64,000 bases of DNA from NCBI RefSeq assembly GCF_001623565.1, contig NZ_CP015196.1:1447501-1511500 (forward strand). The letters run 5' to 3'. A program made the translations under genes and the position numbers. The stretch comes from Streptococcus marmotae. GTDB taxonomy: Bacteria; Bacillota; Bacilli; Lactobacillales; Streptococcaceae. The notes beneath the pieces were generated by a model that saw only the letters and a list, made by a program, of their open reading frames with translations, made no database searches and was not told the origin of the DNA. Shown here one piece after another: positions 40,723 to 50,165 of the stretch. Position 1 is the first letter of the stretch, and every line of letters starts with the position of its first letter.

Positions 40723-41010
40723 ATACCCTAGTAGGGTATAACTCGCCTGTTTATTTCTAGGCTCGCGAAAAACGAGGTTGAGACAAAAGTCTCTTACCTC
40801 GTTACGTTACATAGTTTTAACAGTTTAGCGCAGTAGTTGTCTGGTTTGTAAAATGTTGATAAATCAACATTCTAGTAGAAGAGGCTAGCGAACATTTCGC
40901 TAGCTCTATTTCCAACCTTTCACAATTCTTAATTGTGAAAGCTAGTCAACTTGCGGGGGTGGGACAACGAAATCGAACTCTTACGAGTTACTGATTTCTG
41001 TCCCACTCCC
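40721..41010. repeat. array of five hairpins without a gene
   Basis: In order: ATACCCT-AGT-AGGGTAT (40724-40740); AACGAGGT...ACCTCGTT (40771-40803); ATGTTGAT-AA-ATCAACAT (40853-40870); GCTAGCG...CGCTAGC (40884-40904); CTTTCACAATT-CTT-AATTGTGAAAG (40917-40941); and a long stem pairing GGGGTGGGACA near 40955 with TGTCCCACTCCC (40999-41010), with AACTC-TTAC-GAGTT inside. No open frame of note lies here. Confidence 0.7.
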
Positions 41011-41038
41011 AACTCGCTTTTTGATTTTCAGGCTCGTG

Positions 41039-41066
41039 AAAAAATGCTCCAGTGGAGCATTTTTTT
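41039..41066. terminator. bidirectional terminator of the DUF3042 gene, AGT-loop type
   Basis: AAAATGCTCC, loop AGT, GGAGCATTTTTT. On the outer side lies CAGGCTCGTG, the reverse of the family's conserved tail. Confidence 0.82.
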
Positions 41067-41235
41067 AATGTGCGACACGGCGGCGTGCTGCTTTTTTGCG
41101 ATTTTCTTCGATGAACGCTTCTTTCTTTTCTTCAGGTTCAATGATTGTTTTATGAATCGTAAAGACAGCACCTGCAGCAAGAGCGACTGTACTAGCTACT
41201 CCCGTTAAGAAACCTTTTCCAAAACCTTTAGCCAT
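41065..41235 (-). CDS. DUF3042 family small protein
   Basis: A 56-residue protein, MAKGFGKGFLTGVASTVALA, one hydrophobic segment, then EPEEKKEAFIEENRKKAARR, which matches the DUF3042 family of Lactobacillales. ATG 41235 follows AGGAGAAAG on the minus strand; a long upstream extension of the frame is rejected since it overlaps the miaA promoter. Function unknown. It is divergent from miaA. Confidence 0.88.
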   Translation of the reverse strand: MAKGFGKGFLTGVASTVALAAGAVFTIHKTIIEPEEKKEAFIEENRKKAARRRVAH

Positions 41236-41303
41236 AGTTCTTTCTCCTTTACTTATGTTATAATAGATTGTAGCGAAAAAACAAAAAATTTTCAAGGAAA
41301 AAG

Positions 41304-42194
41304 ATGAAAACAAAGATAATAGCAGTGGTAGGACCGACTGCGGTGGGGAAAACTGCCCTAGGAATTGAGCTTGCACAGCGCTATAATGGAGAGATTATTA
41401 GTGGCGACAGTCAGCAGGTTTATCGACAATTAGATATTGGAACAGCCAAGGCAACCAAGGAAGAGCAGGGCCTTGCGCCCCACCATTTGATTGATGTGCG
41501 CGATGTGACAGAAGGCTATTCTGCCTATGATTTTGTAGCAGAAGCTAGCCAGTTGATTGCGGAACTTGCTGAAAAAGGAAAGGTGCCGATTATCGTAGGT
41601 GGCACAGGTCTTTATATTCAAAGTTTGCTGGAGGGCTATCATTTGGGTGGTCAGGTGGCACATGAGGAGATTCTTGCCTACCGAAAAGAGCTAGACACTT
41701 GGCCAGATGAGCGTTTATTTGGGAAAATAGCAGAGCTGGGAATTGAAATTCCCCAAATCAACCGCCGTCGTGCTATGAGGCAATTGGAGTTGGCACATTT
41801 TGGTCAAGAGTTGGAAAACCAAGAACCACCTTATGAAGCCTTAGTGATTGGCCTGTCAGATGAACGAGCTGTCTTATATGAACGCATCAACCAGCGTGTG
41901 GATCAGATGGTGGAAGTCGGCTTGCTAGAAGAAGCCAAGTGGCTCTATGAAACCTATCCAACAGCTCAAGCCAGTTTGGGAATTGGATACAAGGAATGGT
42001 TTCCTTATTTTAAAGGGGAGATAACTGTCACAGAAGCGATTGACAAGGTCAAGCAAAACACCCGCCGCTTTGCCAAACGCCAATTGACATGGTTTCGTAA
42101 CCGCATGCAGGTGGTGTTTGACCTCGTATCTGAAGAGGGGTTCAAGGACCAGATTTTCCAACGAGTAACGGAATTTTTAGAGGAAAAATCATGA
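41304..42194 (+). CDS. miaA: tRNA dimethylallyltransferase
   Basis: The 296-residue enzyme adds a dimethylallyl group to A37 of tRNAs reading UNN codons. The P-loop [11 protein letters not shown] is at residues 10-20, followed by [31 protein letters not shown], and the RRAMRQLE and [14 protein letters not shown] regions, all standard for MiaA. AAGGAAA precedes the ATG. It begins a tight operon with hflX, a hypothetical gene, rnz and an SDR gene; the hflX start overlaps its stop by ATGA. Confidence 0.97.
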   Translation: MKTKIIAVVGPTAVGKTALGIELAQRYNGEIISGDSQQVYRQLDIGTAKATKEEQGLAPHHLIDVRDVTEGYSAYDFVAEASQLIAELAEKGKVPIIVGGTGLYIQSLLEGYHLGGQVAHEEILAYRKELDTWPDERLFGKIAELGIEIPQINRRRAMRQLELAHFGQELENQEPPYEALVIGLSDERAVLYERINQRVDQMVEVGLLEEAKWLYETYPTAQASLGIGYKEWFPYFKGEITVTEAIDKVKQNTRRFAKRQLTWFRNRMQVVFDLVSEEGFKDQIFQRVTEFLEEKS

Positions 42195-43441
42195 TTGAAA
42201 CGAGAAAAGAAGAAGAGCGTGCCTTGCTGATTGGAGTAGAACTGCAGCAGACAGAAAACTTTGTCATGTCTATGGAAGAACTTGCGAGTCTTGCTAAAAC
42301 AGCTGGTGCAGTTGTAAAAGGTAGCTACACCCAGAAGCGAGAAAAGTACGACAGCAAGACCTTTATCGGTTCAGGAAAATTAGAAGAAATCAAGCTCATG
42401 GTGGAAGCAGATGGCATTGATACCGTCATTGTCAATAATCGCTTGACCCCACGGCAGAACGTCAATTTAGAGGAAATCTTGGGCGTGAAAGTCATTGACC
42501 GCATGCAATTGATTTTGGACATCTTTGCCATGAGAGCAAGGAGCCATGAGGGGAAATTACAAGTGCACTTGGCTCAATTGAAGTACATGCTACCACGTCT
42601 GATTGGACAGGGAATTATGCTGAGTCGTCAGGCTGGGGGAATTGGTTCTCGTGGACCTGGTGAAAGTCAGCTAGAGCTCAATCGTCGTAGCATTCGTAAC
42701 CAGATTGCTGATATTGAACGGCAATTGAAAATCGTTAAGAAAAATCGTGCAATGATTCGAGAGCGCAGAATCCAATCAGGTGTGTTCAAAATCGGTCTTA
42801 TTGGTTATACTAATGCAGGAAAGTCTACGATTATGAATGCTCTGACAGATAAACGCCAGTATGAGGCAGATGAATTGTTTGCGACCTTAGATGCAACGAC
42901 TAAGCAGGTACAGCTGTCCGATACCTTCCAAGTAACGGTGACCGATACGGTTGGATTTATCCAGGATTTACCGACAGAGTTGATTTCAGCTTTTAAATCA
43001 ACCTTGGAAGAATCGATGACTGTCGACTTGCTACTCCATGTGATTGATGCTTCTGATCCCAATCATACTGAGCAGGAAGAAGTTGTCTTGACCATTTTGC
43101 AAGAGTTAGAGATGTTGGACATTCCCCGCCTCGCCCTTTATAATAAATTAGATAAGACAGATGACAGCTTTACACCGAGTCAATTTCCGCATGTCATGCT
43201 ATCTGCCAAAGATGAGAATGCCAAATCCCATATCCAGATGATGGTCTTAGCAAAAATCAAAACCATGTTTGAGCCATTTGAGATTCGCGTCCCCCTGAAA
43301 GACAGTTATACACTGCATGACCTTGGGCGGATAGCCTTAATCGATAAGCGCTTTTATGAAGATGATGTGGAGGTCATCAAGGGCTATATTTCAAAGAAAG
43401 ATAAGTGGAAATTAGAGGAATTTGAAAATGGATTATATTGA
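42191..43441 (+). CDS. hflX: GTPase HflX
   Basis: A 416-residue ribosome-splitting GTPase. The N-terminal domain includes [17 protein letters not shown]; the linker has the conserved [17 protein letters not shown]; the G domain has G1 GYTNAGKST (near residue 205), G3 DTVGFI and G4 NKLD. A short C-terminal domain follows. It is translationally coupled to miaA (ATGA) and overlaps the next gene by 14 bases. HflX rescues stalled ribosomes under heat or antibiotic stress in known species. Confidence 0.96.
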   Translation: MIETRKEEERALLIGVELQQTENFVMSMEELASLAKTAGAVVKGSYTQKREKYDSKTFIGSGKLEEIKLMVEADGIDTVIVNNRLTPRQNVNLEEILGVKVIDRMQLILDIFAMRARSHEGKLQVHLAQLKYMLPRLIGQGIMLSRQAGGIGSRGPGESQLELNRRSIRNQIADIERQLKIVKKNRAMIRERRIQSGVFKIGLIGYTNAGKSTIMNALTDKRQYEADELFATLDATTKQVQLSDTFQVTVTDTVGFIQDLPTELISAFKSTLEESMTVDLLLHVIDASDPNHTEQEEVVLTILQELEMLDIPRLALYNKLDKTDDSFTPSQFPHVMLSAKDENAKSHIQMMVLAKIKTMFEPFEIRVPLKDSYTLHDLGRIALIDKRFYEDDVEVIKGYISKKDKWKLEEFENGLY

Positions 43442-44054
43442 TCTGGCCTTGAAATACGGTGGTTTTACGAGTCTTGATAGGGTGTATCTGACACGGCAAT
43501 TAAAATGCTTAACGGATCGTCAAAAGCTGGCCTTTATCACACCGCCACCCTCTGTGATTAATGCTTATTTTGCAGAAATCTATCAGAAACAAGGGCCACA
43601 GGCTGCGACCGATTATTATCTCGAACTATCCTGTCAACTTCATCTCTTGACAGCTTGTCCGTCATTTGAAGAGAAAAAACCATTTGTTCGCCTGAATCTA
43701 TCTGGAAAGTCGTTTGGTTTTGCCTATCATAATGAGGCAGAATTAGCACAAGTATTTGCTGAAAAAAATGAGCCAGTAACGTCTGATTTGCTTTTTGAGA
43801 TTGCACAGATTTTTCCTCATTACTCCGTTTTTGTCAAAGATGACCTGATTTGGATGCAGCCCTTGGCTATCGATGAGGACAGTCTTATAGCAGTAGAGAG
43901 TTCTTATCTCTTAACAGACCTTGCTGAAAGTGCGGACTGGGTGCAGATTTCAGGTTTTAACCAAGAAGAGGTGATAGAGATTGCAAGCCAGTATTCCGGT
44001 CAAGCCTACTATGCTTGGTCAGGAAGAAAAGCAATTATCTCTATTCAAAAATAG
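43428..44054 (+). CDS. conserved hypothetical protein of the hflX operon
   Basis: A 208-residue soluble protein starting [20 protein letters not shown], with [20 protein letters not shown] and a C-terminal [17 protein letters not shown] 43428 lies six bases after AGAGGA, inside the end of hflX. It sits at this place in many streptococci as far as I recall, sometimes annotated as a cystathionine beta-lyase, which the sequence does not support: there is no PLP-lysine motif. Function unknown; co-expression with hflX and rnz points to RNA or ribosome upkeep. Confidence 0.78.
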   Translation: MDYIDLALKYGGFTSLDRVYLTRQLKCLTDRQKLAFITPPPSVINAYFAEIYQKQGPQAATDYYLELSCQLHLLTACPSFEEKKPFVRLNLSGKSFGFAYHNEAELAQVFAEKNEPVTSDLLFEIAQIFPHYSVFVKDDLIWMQPLAIDEDSLIAVESSYLLTDLAESADWVQISGFNQEEVIEIASQYSGQAYYAWSGRKAIISIQK

Positions 44055-44064
44055 AAAGAAGTAT

Positions 44065-44994
44065 ATGTATATTCAATTTTTAGGAACTGGAGCGGGACAG
44101 CCCTCCAAAGCACGTAATGTATCGAGTTTAGCATTGAAATTACTCGATGAAATCAATGAAGTCTGGTTGTTTGATTGTGGGGAGGGAACGCAAAACCGGA
44201 TTTTAGAAACTGCTATTCGACCACGAAAGATTAGTAAGATTTTTATTACTCATTTACATGGTGACCATATCTTTGGTTTACCAGGCTTTTTATCGAGTCG
44301 CTCTTTTCAAGGAAATGAAGAGCAGACTGATATTGATATGTATGGACCGACAGGTATCCGCCAGTTTGTCTTGACGAGTCTGAAAGTATCGGGTTCTCGC
44401 CTACCTTACCGCATTCATTTTCATGAGTTTGATGTTGATACGGTAGAAAGGGTGCTTGATACAGATAAATTCACGGTATTTGCAGATCAACTTGACCATA
44501 CGGTACCCTGTGTCGGCTATCGTGTGATTCAAAAAGATTTGGAAGGAACGTTAGATGCAGAAGCGCTTCGTGCGGTAGGTGTACCATTTGGTCCCCTTTT
44601 TGGAAAGATTAAAAATGGTGAAAATGTCATCTTAGAAGACGGCAGAGAAATTGTAGCTAGCGACTATCTTTCTCCTCCGCGACCTGGTAAGGTTGTCACA
44701 ATCTTAGGGGATACCCGCAAATGCCATGCTAGTGTGCGGCTAGCGGTTAATGCAGATGTATTGGTGCATGAGGCGACTTATGGTAAGGGTGATGAGGTCA
44801 TCGCTCGAAAACATGGTCATTCGACCAATATGGAGGCAGCCTTGGTGGCAAAAGATGCAGGAGCCAAACGCTTGTTGCTCAACCATATTAGTCCGCGCTT
44901 CTTATCTAAGGATATTAGTCAGCTTCGCAAGGATGCAAGTACGATTTTTGAGAATGTCCACATTGTAAAAGATTTGGAAGAGGTTGAAGTGTGA
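44065..44994 (+). CDS. rnz: ribonuclease Z
   Basis: A 309-residue metallo-beta-lactamase-fold enzyme that trims tRNA 3' ends. The zinc motif is [13 protein letters not shown] (near residue 63), with further ligands in LDHTVPC, LGDTRKC, VHEATY and the final GHSTNMEAA and LNHISPR. The start is ATG 44065, ten bases after the previous stop, with AGAAAGAAG upstream; the longer frame overlapping the previous gene is rejected. Its stop overlaps the SDR start (GTGA). Confidence 0.96.
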   Translation: MYIQFLGTGAGQPSKARNVSSLALKLLDEINEVWLFDCGEGTQNRILETAIRPRKISKIFITHLHGDHIFGLPGFLSSRSFQGNEEQTDIDMYGPTGIRQFVLTSLKVSGSRLPYRIHFHEFDVDTVERVLDTDKFTVFADQLDHTVPCVGYRVIQKDLEGTLDAEALRAVGVPFGPLFGKIKNGENVILEDGREIVASDYLSPPRPGKVVTILGDTRKCHASVRLAVNADVLVHEATYGKGDEVIARKHGHSTNMEAALVAKDAGAKRLLLNHISPRFLSKDISQLRKDASTIFENVHIVKDLEEVEV

Positions 44995-45746
44995 GAAAGA
45001 TTTTAATAACAGGAGCTTCTGGTGGTCTAGTACAAGAAATGGTGCCACTTTTAGCAGAGGATTTTCTGATTTTATTGGGACGAGATAAGGAAAAATTAGA
45101 GCAATTATATGCCTTTCATGAGCAAAAGGTTATTTATGATACAGATCTTCGAGACGAAGAGGCCCTAAAGACCCTCATCCAAAAAGTAGAGCAGGAAATT
45201 GGTCGGATTGATATTTTGGTCAATAACGCTGGATATGGGCGGTTTGCGGATTTTGATGAATTTTCAAGTCAAGAAGTACGGGACATGTTTGAAATTAATA
45301 CCTTTGCCTTGATGACCCTATCTCGCTTGGTCGGTGAGCAGATGAAGCAGGTACAAAAGGGACAGATTATCAATATTGTCAGCATGGCTGGCTTAATTGC
45401 GTCAAGTAAATCTTCTGTTTATTCGGCTAGTAAATTTGCAGCAATTGGTTTTTCCAATGCCCTTCGCTTGGAATTGGCTCCTTCACAGGTTGTCGTCACA
45501 ACCGTCAATCCTGGTCCAATTGCAACGACCTTCTTTGATCAGGCAGATCCAGAGGGAGCCTATTTAGAATCTGTCAAGGCCTTTTTACTACAGCCTAAAG
45601 ATGTCGCACGTAAGATTGTTTCCGTTATGGGAACGAAAAAGCGAGAATTGAATCTGCCCTGGGTCTTGGCAGTAGCCCATAAATGCTATACCTTGTGGCC
45701 TAGCTTAGCTGATTTTTTAGCCCGAACCGTTTTTAATTATAAGTGA
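44991..45746 (+). CDS. short-chain dehydrogenase/reductase
   Basis: A 251-residue classical SDR: cofactor motif [17 protein letters not shown], the catalytic serine in [20 protein letters not shown] and the YxxxK pair in YSASKFA, then NPGPIATTF. The GTG start overlaps the rnz stop. Such genes next to rnz are common in streptococci. The substrate is unknown. It is the last gene before a stretch of structured repeats. Confidence 0.93.
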   Translation: MRKILITGASGGLVQEMVPLLAEDFLILLGRDKEKLEQLYAFHEQKVIYDTDLRDEEALKTLIQKVEQEIGRIDILVNNAGYGRFADFDEFSSQEVRDMFEINTFALMTLSRLVGEQMKQVQKGQIINIVSMAGLIASSKSSVYSASKFAAIGFSNALRLELAPSQVVVTTVNPGPIATTFFDQADPEGAYLESVKAFLLQPKDVARKIVSVMGTKKRELNLPWVLAVAHKCYTLWPSLADFLARTVFNYK

Positions 45747-45793
45747 TTACTATTATGGATGAATGGAACATGGATTAAAAACTATGTAAAAAA

Positions 45794-45896
45794 GGGACGC
45801 AGATGTTCCAACTTTAGTTGGTTACAACTGAGGCTCCCTTTAGTGGGGACGCAGATGTTCCAGCTTTAGTTGATTACAACTGAGACGCCCTTTAGG
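45794..45896. repeat. tandem pair of 53-bp structured repeats
   Basis: GGGACGCAGATGTTCCA starts at 45794 and again at 45847. Both continue with a CTTTAGTTG segment, TTACAACTGAG and CCCTTTAG. The first copy holds the stem CCAAC-TTTA-GTTGG, and GGGACGCAG can pair with CTGAG(G/ACG)CCC at the other end. Two near-identical copies head to tail suggest a small structured RNA or a duplicated regulatory unit. Confidence 0.68.
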
Positions 45897-45909
45897 CATA
45901 AGTCTTCCT

Positions 45910-45940
45910 AGCTCCAAAGGTATAGTATACCTTTGGAGCT
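45910..45940. repeat. perfect 15-bp inverted repeat
   Basis: AGCTCCAAAGGTATA, one base, and its exact complement. A very stable hairpin with no T run, so not an ordinary terminator. Confidence 0.8.
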
Positions 45941-45948
45941 GAGTGATA

Positions 45949-45971
45949 GGAGTTTGCAGAGCAAACTCTCC
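45949..45971. repeat. hairpin next to the perfect inverted repeat
   Basis: GGAGTTTGC-AGA-GCAAACTCTCC, nine pairs with one bulge. Confidence 0.65.
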
Positions 45972-45975
45972 TCTG

Positions 45976-46104
45976 ATTCTTCGTCAGACTTCCTATTTTG
46001 CCGTAGCTGTTACGAGCTTACTCGTCTTACAGATACGGATGCCCTAGGGGTACACTGTGTGCTTTTAACGCTCTCGTATCTTATGAAATTGAACTCGAGC
46101 TAAG
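45976..46104. repeat. structured direct repeat, copy 1
   Basis: Identical over long stretches to copy 2, 167 bp further on: TTCGTCAGACTTCCTATTTT, then the stem CCGTA.CTGT.ACGAG / CTCGT...ACAG.TACGG (46001-46038), then GGATGCCCTAGGGGTACA and TTTTAACGCTCTCGTATCTT. The three-part stem with matched internal bulges looks like a folded RNA. Confidence 0.75.
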
Positions 46105-46142
46105 CACTGTGTGAAAAAGATAAGTCTTCCTAGAGTTTGCTG

Positions 46143-46271
46143 ACTCTTCGTCAGACTTCCTATTTTGCCGTAGCTGTTACGAGCTTACTCGTCTTACAGA
46201 TACGGATGCCCTAGGGGTACACCGTGTGCTTTTAACGCTCTCGTATCTTATGAAACTGAACTCGAGCTACA
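46143..46271. repeat. structured direct repeat, copy 2
   Basis: Second copy of the unit at 45976; the stem is at 46168-46205. Only a few bases differ. A third, partial copy (TTCCTATTTTG at 46323 and TTTAACGCTCTCGTATCTTA at 46346) ends in the ribosome site of cls. Confidence 0.75.
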
Positions 46272-46379
46272 ACTCACTGACAAAAAGATAAATCTCATTG
46301 GTTGCAAGCCAACCTGCTTCGATTTCCTATTTTGTCTAGGAGTTGTTTAACGCTCTCGTATCTTATGAAAGGAGATGGA

Positions 46380-47927
46380 ATGACAAAGTTATGGAGATTA
46401 ATCTATAGTCGTACTTTTATTGTTCTTTTATTGCTTGGAGTGACGGTTGGAGCTGTTTTATGGACTGTGACCTCGGCGACAGCATTGGCTCCAGCCTTGT
46501 TATCTGTTTTACAACTCTTTTCGATTCTTGTAGCGATTTCGGTCATCAACCGGCCTATGAATGCTAGTTTCAAGTTGACCTGGCTTATTTTTATCATTGG
46601 TATTCCTATTTTCGGTGCTCTTTTTTACTTTATTTTACAGTCCAATATTGAAACCAAACGCTATCGTAAGACGTTTAAACGGCAGAGTTTGTTGCTCCGC
46701 CAGTATGGGCATACCTCTCATAAGGTGCTAAATGCCCTTGCTGAGCAGGATAAGGATCAATTAAAATTAGCCCATTACATGAATCAGTATGTCGGCTATG
46801 CCCTTCATGCCAATACAGATGCGACCTATTTTTCATCTGGAGAAGCTAAGTTTGAAGCCTTGTTAAGGGAATTGCGCAAGGCCGAAAAATATATCTTCAT
46901 GGAATATTTTATCGTTGATTTTGGCTATATGTGGGATTCTATCCTAGAAATTTTAAAGGAAAAGGCAGCTCAAGGTGTAGAAGTTCGTTTTTTGTATGAT
47001 GGGACCAATTCCTTGACTTTGTTGCCCTATACCTATTATAAAACCCTGAGAAAATATGGTATTAAAGCTAAGGTCTTTTCTCAGATTATCCCAGCCTTAT
47101 CCACTGTGCAAAACAATCGTGACCACCGAAAAATTGCGGTCATAGACGGGAAGGTGGCCTTTACCGGTGGTGTCAATATTGCAGATGAGTACATCAACCG
47201 CAAAGAGCGCTTTGGTCATTGGAAAGATGCGGCGATTATGGTCAAGGGAGAAGCGGTTGCCAATTTTACTCTCATGTTCTTGCAGATGTGGAATTTCAAT
47301 GAAAAGACACAAAATAATGATTTGACCTACCTGAAAGACCACCATGACCAAGAAAAGGCAATCGTTGACTCAGAAGGCTTTTTCTTGCCCTATGGGGAAA
47401 GTCCATTTGACGGAGATGAGGTGGCAAAGCGTGTCTGCTTGGATATGATTCAGTCAGCTACCAAGTATATCTATATCATGACTCCTTATCTTGTCTTGGA
47501 TGATGAAATGATGGACAATTTGACTTATGCAGCCAAACGTGGGGTAACTGTCCGCTTGCTCTTGCCTCATATTTATGATAAGCAGTCGGCTTATCTGGCG
47601 GCTCGAACAGATTTTCCAACCTATTTGGAAGCAGGCGTTGAGATTTATGAATACACACCTGGTTTTGTCCATTCTAAGGTGGTCCTTGTTGATGATAAAA
47701 AAGCAACGGTTGGTACGGTCAATATGGATTTTCGTAGTTTCTATCTCAATTTTGAATGTGGTCTGTATATCTACAAACACCGTCAAGTCCTAGCAGATAT
47801 TCACAAGGATTTTGAAGAATCCTTTGCCAAGTCAGAGCGTATTACCCTCATCGATTTTGCTCGAACTTATCCGTGGTATAAGCGCTTTGCAGGCGCATTT
47901 ATGAAGATTATCGCTCCCCTCTTATAA
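46380..47927 (+). CDS. cls: cardiolipin synthase
   Basis: A 515-residue phospholipase D-type enzyme that joins two phosphatidylglycerols in the membrane. Two N-terminal transmembrane segments (TFIVLLLLGVTVGAVLW and LTWLIFIIGIPIFGALFYF) precede two HKD motifs, HRKIAVIDG (near 248) and HSKVVLVDD (near 430). The ATG at 46380 follows AAAGGAG. That ribosome site directly continues the partial third copy of the upstream repeat (TCTTATGAAAGGAG), so the repeats may shape its translation. A longer frame from 46302 runs through the repeat and is rejected. Confidence 0.95.
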   Translation: MTKLWRLIYSRTFIVLLLLGVTVGAVLWTVTSATALAPALLSVLQLFSILVAISVINRPMNASFKLTWLIFIIGIPIFGALFYFILQSNIETKRYRKTFKRQSLLLRQYGHTSHKVLNALAEQDKDQLKLAHYMNQYVGYALHANTDATYFSSGEAKFEALLRELRKAEKYIFMEYFIVDFGYMWDSILEILKEKAAQGVEVRFLYDGTNSLTLLPYTYYKTLRKYGIKAKVFSQIIPALSTVQNNRDHRKIAVIDGKVAFTGGVNIADEYINRKERFGHWKDAAIMVKGEAVANFTLMFLQMWNFNEKTQNNDLTYLKDHHDQEKAIVDSEGFFLPYGESPFDGDEVAKRVCLDMIQSATKYIYIMTPYLVLDDEMMDNLTYAAKRGVTVRLLLPHIYDKQSAYLAARTDFPTYLEAGVEIYEYTPGFVHSKVVLVDDKKATVGTVNMDFRSFYLNFECGLYIYKHRQVLADIHKDFEESFAKSERITLIDFARTYPWYKRFAGAFMKIIAPLL

Positions 47928-47937
47928 GAAGAAAGTT

Positions 47938-47966
47938 CCTTGGTGCTCCAACACCAAGGCTTTTTT
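47938..47966 (+). terminator. cls terminator
   Basis: CCTTGGTG-CTCCAA-CACCAAGG followed by CTTTTTT. Confidence 0.88.
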
Positions 47967-48111
47967 AGTACTAGGCGTGTTTCCTAGAAGCAAATTTTTT
48001 AAAGGGAAATGGCCTATTTTATAAGTGAAAACGGTTTATTTTATGGTAAAATAGGAACTAGATAGATGATGTTGTAGTTCGGCTGAACAGTCGCTTACGG
48101 TTAGACAATTC

Positions 48112-48261
48112 ATGAAAAAAACGTGGTTCTTTCAACTCATCATGATTGGGCTATTCATTTGGAATTTGCTGAATCAGAGTAGCCCCTTTAATCCATTTTT
48201 TCATCTAGTTGTCTTACTGTTATGTTATATGGTTGGTTTTATCAAAGTGATGAAGGGATAG
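48112..48261 (+). CDS. tiny membrane protein (49 aa), first of three
   Basis: MKKTWFFQLIMIGLFIWNLL starts a product with two hydrophobic segments separated by NQSSPFNPFF. The ribosome site is poor, but the stop is followed at once by a strong site for the next small gene, giving a tight row of three. Function unknown. Confidence 0.48.
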   Translation: MKKTWFFQLIMIGLFIWNLLNQSSPFNPFFHLVVLLLCYMVGFIKVMKG

Positions 48262-48276
48262 AAAAGGAGAAGGAAT

Positions 48277-48432
48277 ATGGAAAAACAACTACAAAAAGGG
48301 AATTGGCTTGTTATCACCCTTGATATTGCGCTCTTTTTTGCATGGATTATTGGAAAGAGAAGTAGCTTTCCTTATTTTATTATCTGTGCAATTCTTGTCT
48401 TTATAGGGACTCTAGTTCTTACCATCTTTTGA
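48277..48432 (+). CDS. tiny membrane protein (51 aa), second of three
   Basis: AAAGGAGAAGG (48263-48273) precedes ATG 48277. The product, MEKQLQKGNWLVITLDIALF then FAWIIGKRS and ILVFIGTLVLTIF, has two membrane segments. Its stop overlaps a TTG start for the third gene. The strong ribosome site makes this the best supported of the three. No family recognised. Confidence 0.6.
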   Translation: MEKQLQKGNWLVITLDIALFFAWIIGKRSSFPYFIICAILVFIGTLVLTIF

Positions 48433-48641
48433 GACAGAAGGGGATTTCTTATCACTGGCCTCCATATCAAAAATGGATGATTGGAGTGACCTTCTTGGCG
48501 ACCCTTGTTCTTTCGGTGCTTGACGGTCAGACCCCAGTGCAATTTTGCTCGACCTTTTTTATGTTTTTGACAGGGGTGGTCTTACAGGCCTATCCCAATC
48601 GTGAAGGATATAAGCAGGCTATTTCATCTGAAATCAGCTAG
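48429..48641 (+). CDS. small membrane protein (70 aa), third of three
   Basis: A TTG at 48429 overlaps the preceding stop (TTGA). The product carries a basic start, two hydrophobic segments (KWMIGVTFLATLVLSVLD and CSTFFMFLTGVVLQAY) and ends YPNREGYKQAISSEIS. The HWPPYQKW segment is a little like small membrane proteins of gene clusters I cannot name. The start is uncertain. Confidence 0.5.
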   Translation: MRQKGISYHWPPYQKWMIGVTFLATLVLSVLDGQTPVQFCSTFFMFLTGVVLQAYPNREGYKQAISSEIS

Positions 48642-48736
48642 TGATGGATTTCTTGAAAGACAAACTATAAGAAAAGTCAAGTTTAATTTTTTAGATTGTT
48701 GTTTTCTTGTAATGAGTTTGAAGGTAAGCTGAAAAG

Positions 48737-48764
48737 CCTTTGAAAGACGTCGAATTTTCAAAGG
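48737..48764 (-). terminator. hairpin downstream of the IS110-type transposase
   Basis: CCTTTGAAA pairs with TTTCAAAGG. On the minus strand it is followed by CTTTTC, so it may end transposase transcription. It lies in the 48642-48786 gap, which has no gene. Confidence 0.55.
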
Positions 48765-48779
48765 TATGTACTATTGAAT

Positions 48780-50165
48780 TTTATCCTTACCTTAGCCTCT
48801 TCTCGTCAAAAGGTATGTCATGCTTAAGCAAGTAAAAGATTACTCGAATAAGCTTTTTAGCGACATGTGTGATAGCCACATTGTAGTGTTTCCCTTGTTC
48901 CAGCTTAAGACTAAGGAACTGTCTAAATTGGGGCGAATAGCGAGTACATGCTTTTGCGGCCTGTAAGATTGCCCATCGTAGATGTGGGGAACCTCTTTTG
49001 ACCATCTTTCCCGTCATCTCCATCTGCCCAGATTGGTAAATGGCTGGCTCTAAACCAGCGAATGCCTGGAGTTGAGCAGGGTTGTCAAAGGTATGGATGT
49101 TCCTTATCTCGGCTAGAATAACAGCCTCTAGACGATTTCCAATCCCCGTAACAGTGGTGATGACCGACTTGATGTCAGCCATCAGTTCATCAATCTGCGT
49201 CTCTGCGGTCTTGATAAGCCTGTTATAGTGCTGGATGTTCTCGATAATCTCTCTGAGTTCAAACTCACGGGCTAGTGAGCTTGTTCCGATGGAAGATGGA
49301 GCGATGTCGAGAATATCCTTGATTTTATGGGCTGATAGCCTCTTGATGTCAAGGAGGTTATCGAATCCCGCCTGTACCATTTTCTCAGGGCTAGGGTAGC
49401 GTGAGAGGAGCTCGTAGGCATAGTCAGAATGCTTTCCGATAAGTTTATCCAACTCAGGGAAGATGATGTCAATGCACTTGGTATACTGGACTTTCCAGTC
49501 AGTTTGTTTCTTCTTGAGTCGGTTAAGGTGTCTGGTTAGGATTTTCAACTCTTCTTGTCGTTTATCGTGTTTGAACTGTTCCCGATTTGGGTCAGATAAG
49601 AGTTTTAAGGCAATGACACGAGCGTCCTTCTTGTCTGTTTTAGTCTTTCTAAGTGATAAGGACTTGGCGAATTCCTTGATGAGTAGCGGATTGTAGGTAT
49701 AAACCTGATAATGGTGTTCATGTAGGAAGTTCAAGAGGTTAAAGGTATAGTGTCCTGTATCTTCCAGAGCGATGAGACAGTCTTGGTTGAGCTGTTTGAG
49801 AGATTGATGTAGTAAGTCAAAACCAGCTCTGCTATTTGACACCGTCAAAGATGTGAGAATGGTCTTTCCTTTGTCGTTTAAGACAGCGATATCGTGTTTA
49901 TTTTTAGCGACATCAATGCCAATATAAAGCATAGGTCATACCTCCGTATCATGTATTCAAGTCCACTTGGTTATCCACGAACTTTTTGCCTTGTGACCTT
50001 ACACGAGATAAAACGTCTAGCGTTATCAAACTCATTACCAATTGAAACAAAAAGCTGTGGTTAGAGCCTTTCACAAATCGTCTAGCGATTGGAGGTGATA
50101 AACTAATCCACAGTGGCTTATTCCAAGTGTAGCACTTGGGCTTTGGCAGTAGCTAACTGCACTAA
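48780..50165 (-). mobile_element. IS110-family insertion sequence
   Basis: One intact IS110-type transposase and a noncoding region of about 240 bases on its 5' side. There are no inverted terminal repeats, as expected for this family, so both ends are estimates. The long 5' noncoding side is the hallmark of the IS110 group, where it encodes the bridge RNA. It separates three tiny membrane protein genes from a CPBP protease gene. Confidence 0.72.
48787..49932 (-). CDS. IS110 family transposase (DEDD recombinase)
   Basis: A 381-residue transposase. The RuvC-like N-terminal domain begins MLYIGIDVAKNKHDIAVLND with the first Asp; ALEDTGHYTF gives the Glu, and KTDKKDARVIALKLL the two Asp. The C-terminal Tnp domain has the helix-hairpin-like TTVTGIGNRLEAVILAEIRN, then FAGLEPAIYQSG and KRGSPHLRWAILQAA with the conserved serine. 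No frameshift. GGAGGT precedes the ATG on the minus strand. Confidence 0.95.
   Translation of the reverse strand: MLYIGIDVAKNKHDIAVLNDKGKTILTSLTVSNSRAGFDLLHQSLKQLNQDCLIALEDTGHYTFNLLNFLHEHHYQVYTYNPLLIKEFAKSLSLRKTKTDKKDARVIALKLLSDPNREQFKHDKRQEELKILTRHLNRLKKKQTDWKVQYTKCIDIIFPELDKLIGKHSDYAYELLSRYPSPEKMVQAGFDNLLDIKRLSAHKIKDILDIAPSSIGTSSLAREFELREIIENIQHYNRLIKTAETQIDELMADIKSVITTVTGIGNRLEAVILAEIRNIHTFDNPAQLQAFAGLEPAIYQSGQMEMTGKMVKRGSPHLRWAILQAAKACTRYSPQFRQFLSLKLEQGKHYNVAITHVAKKLIRVIFYLLKHDIPFDEKRLR

Noticed and set aside
43428..44054. annotation as cystathionine beta-lyase
   Set aside because: No PLP-binding lysine motif and too short for the family.
45794..46271. possible CRISPR array
   Set aside because: Only two copies of each unit, long and internally structured, with no regular spacers and no cas genes.
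46302..46379. longer cls start
   Set aside because: The extension runs through the repeat; the ATG at 46380 has AAAGGAG in place.
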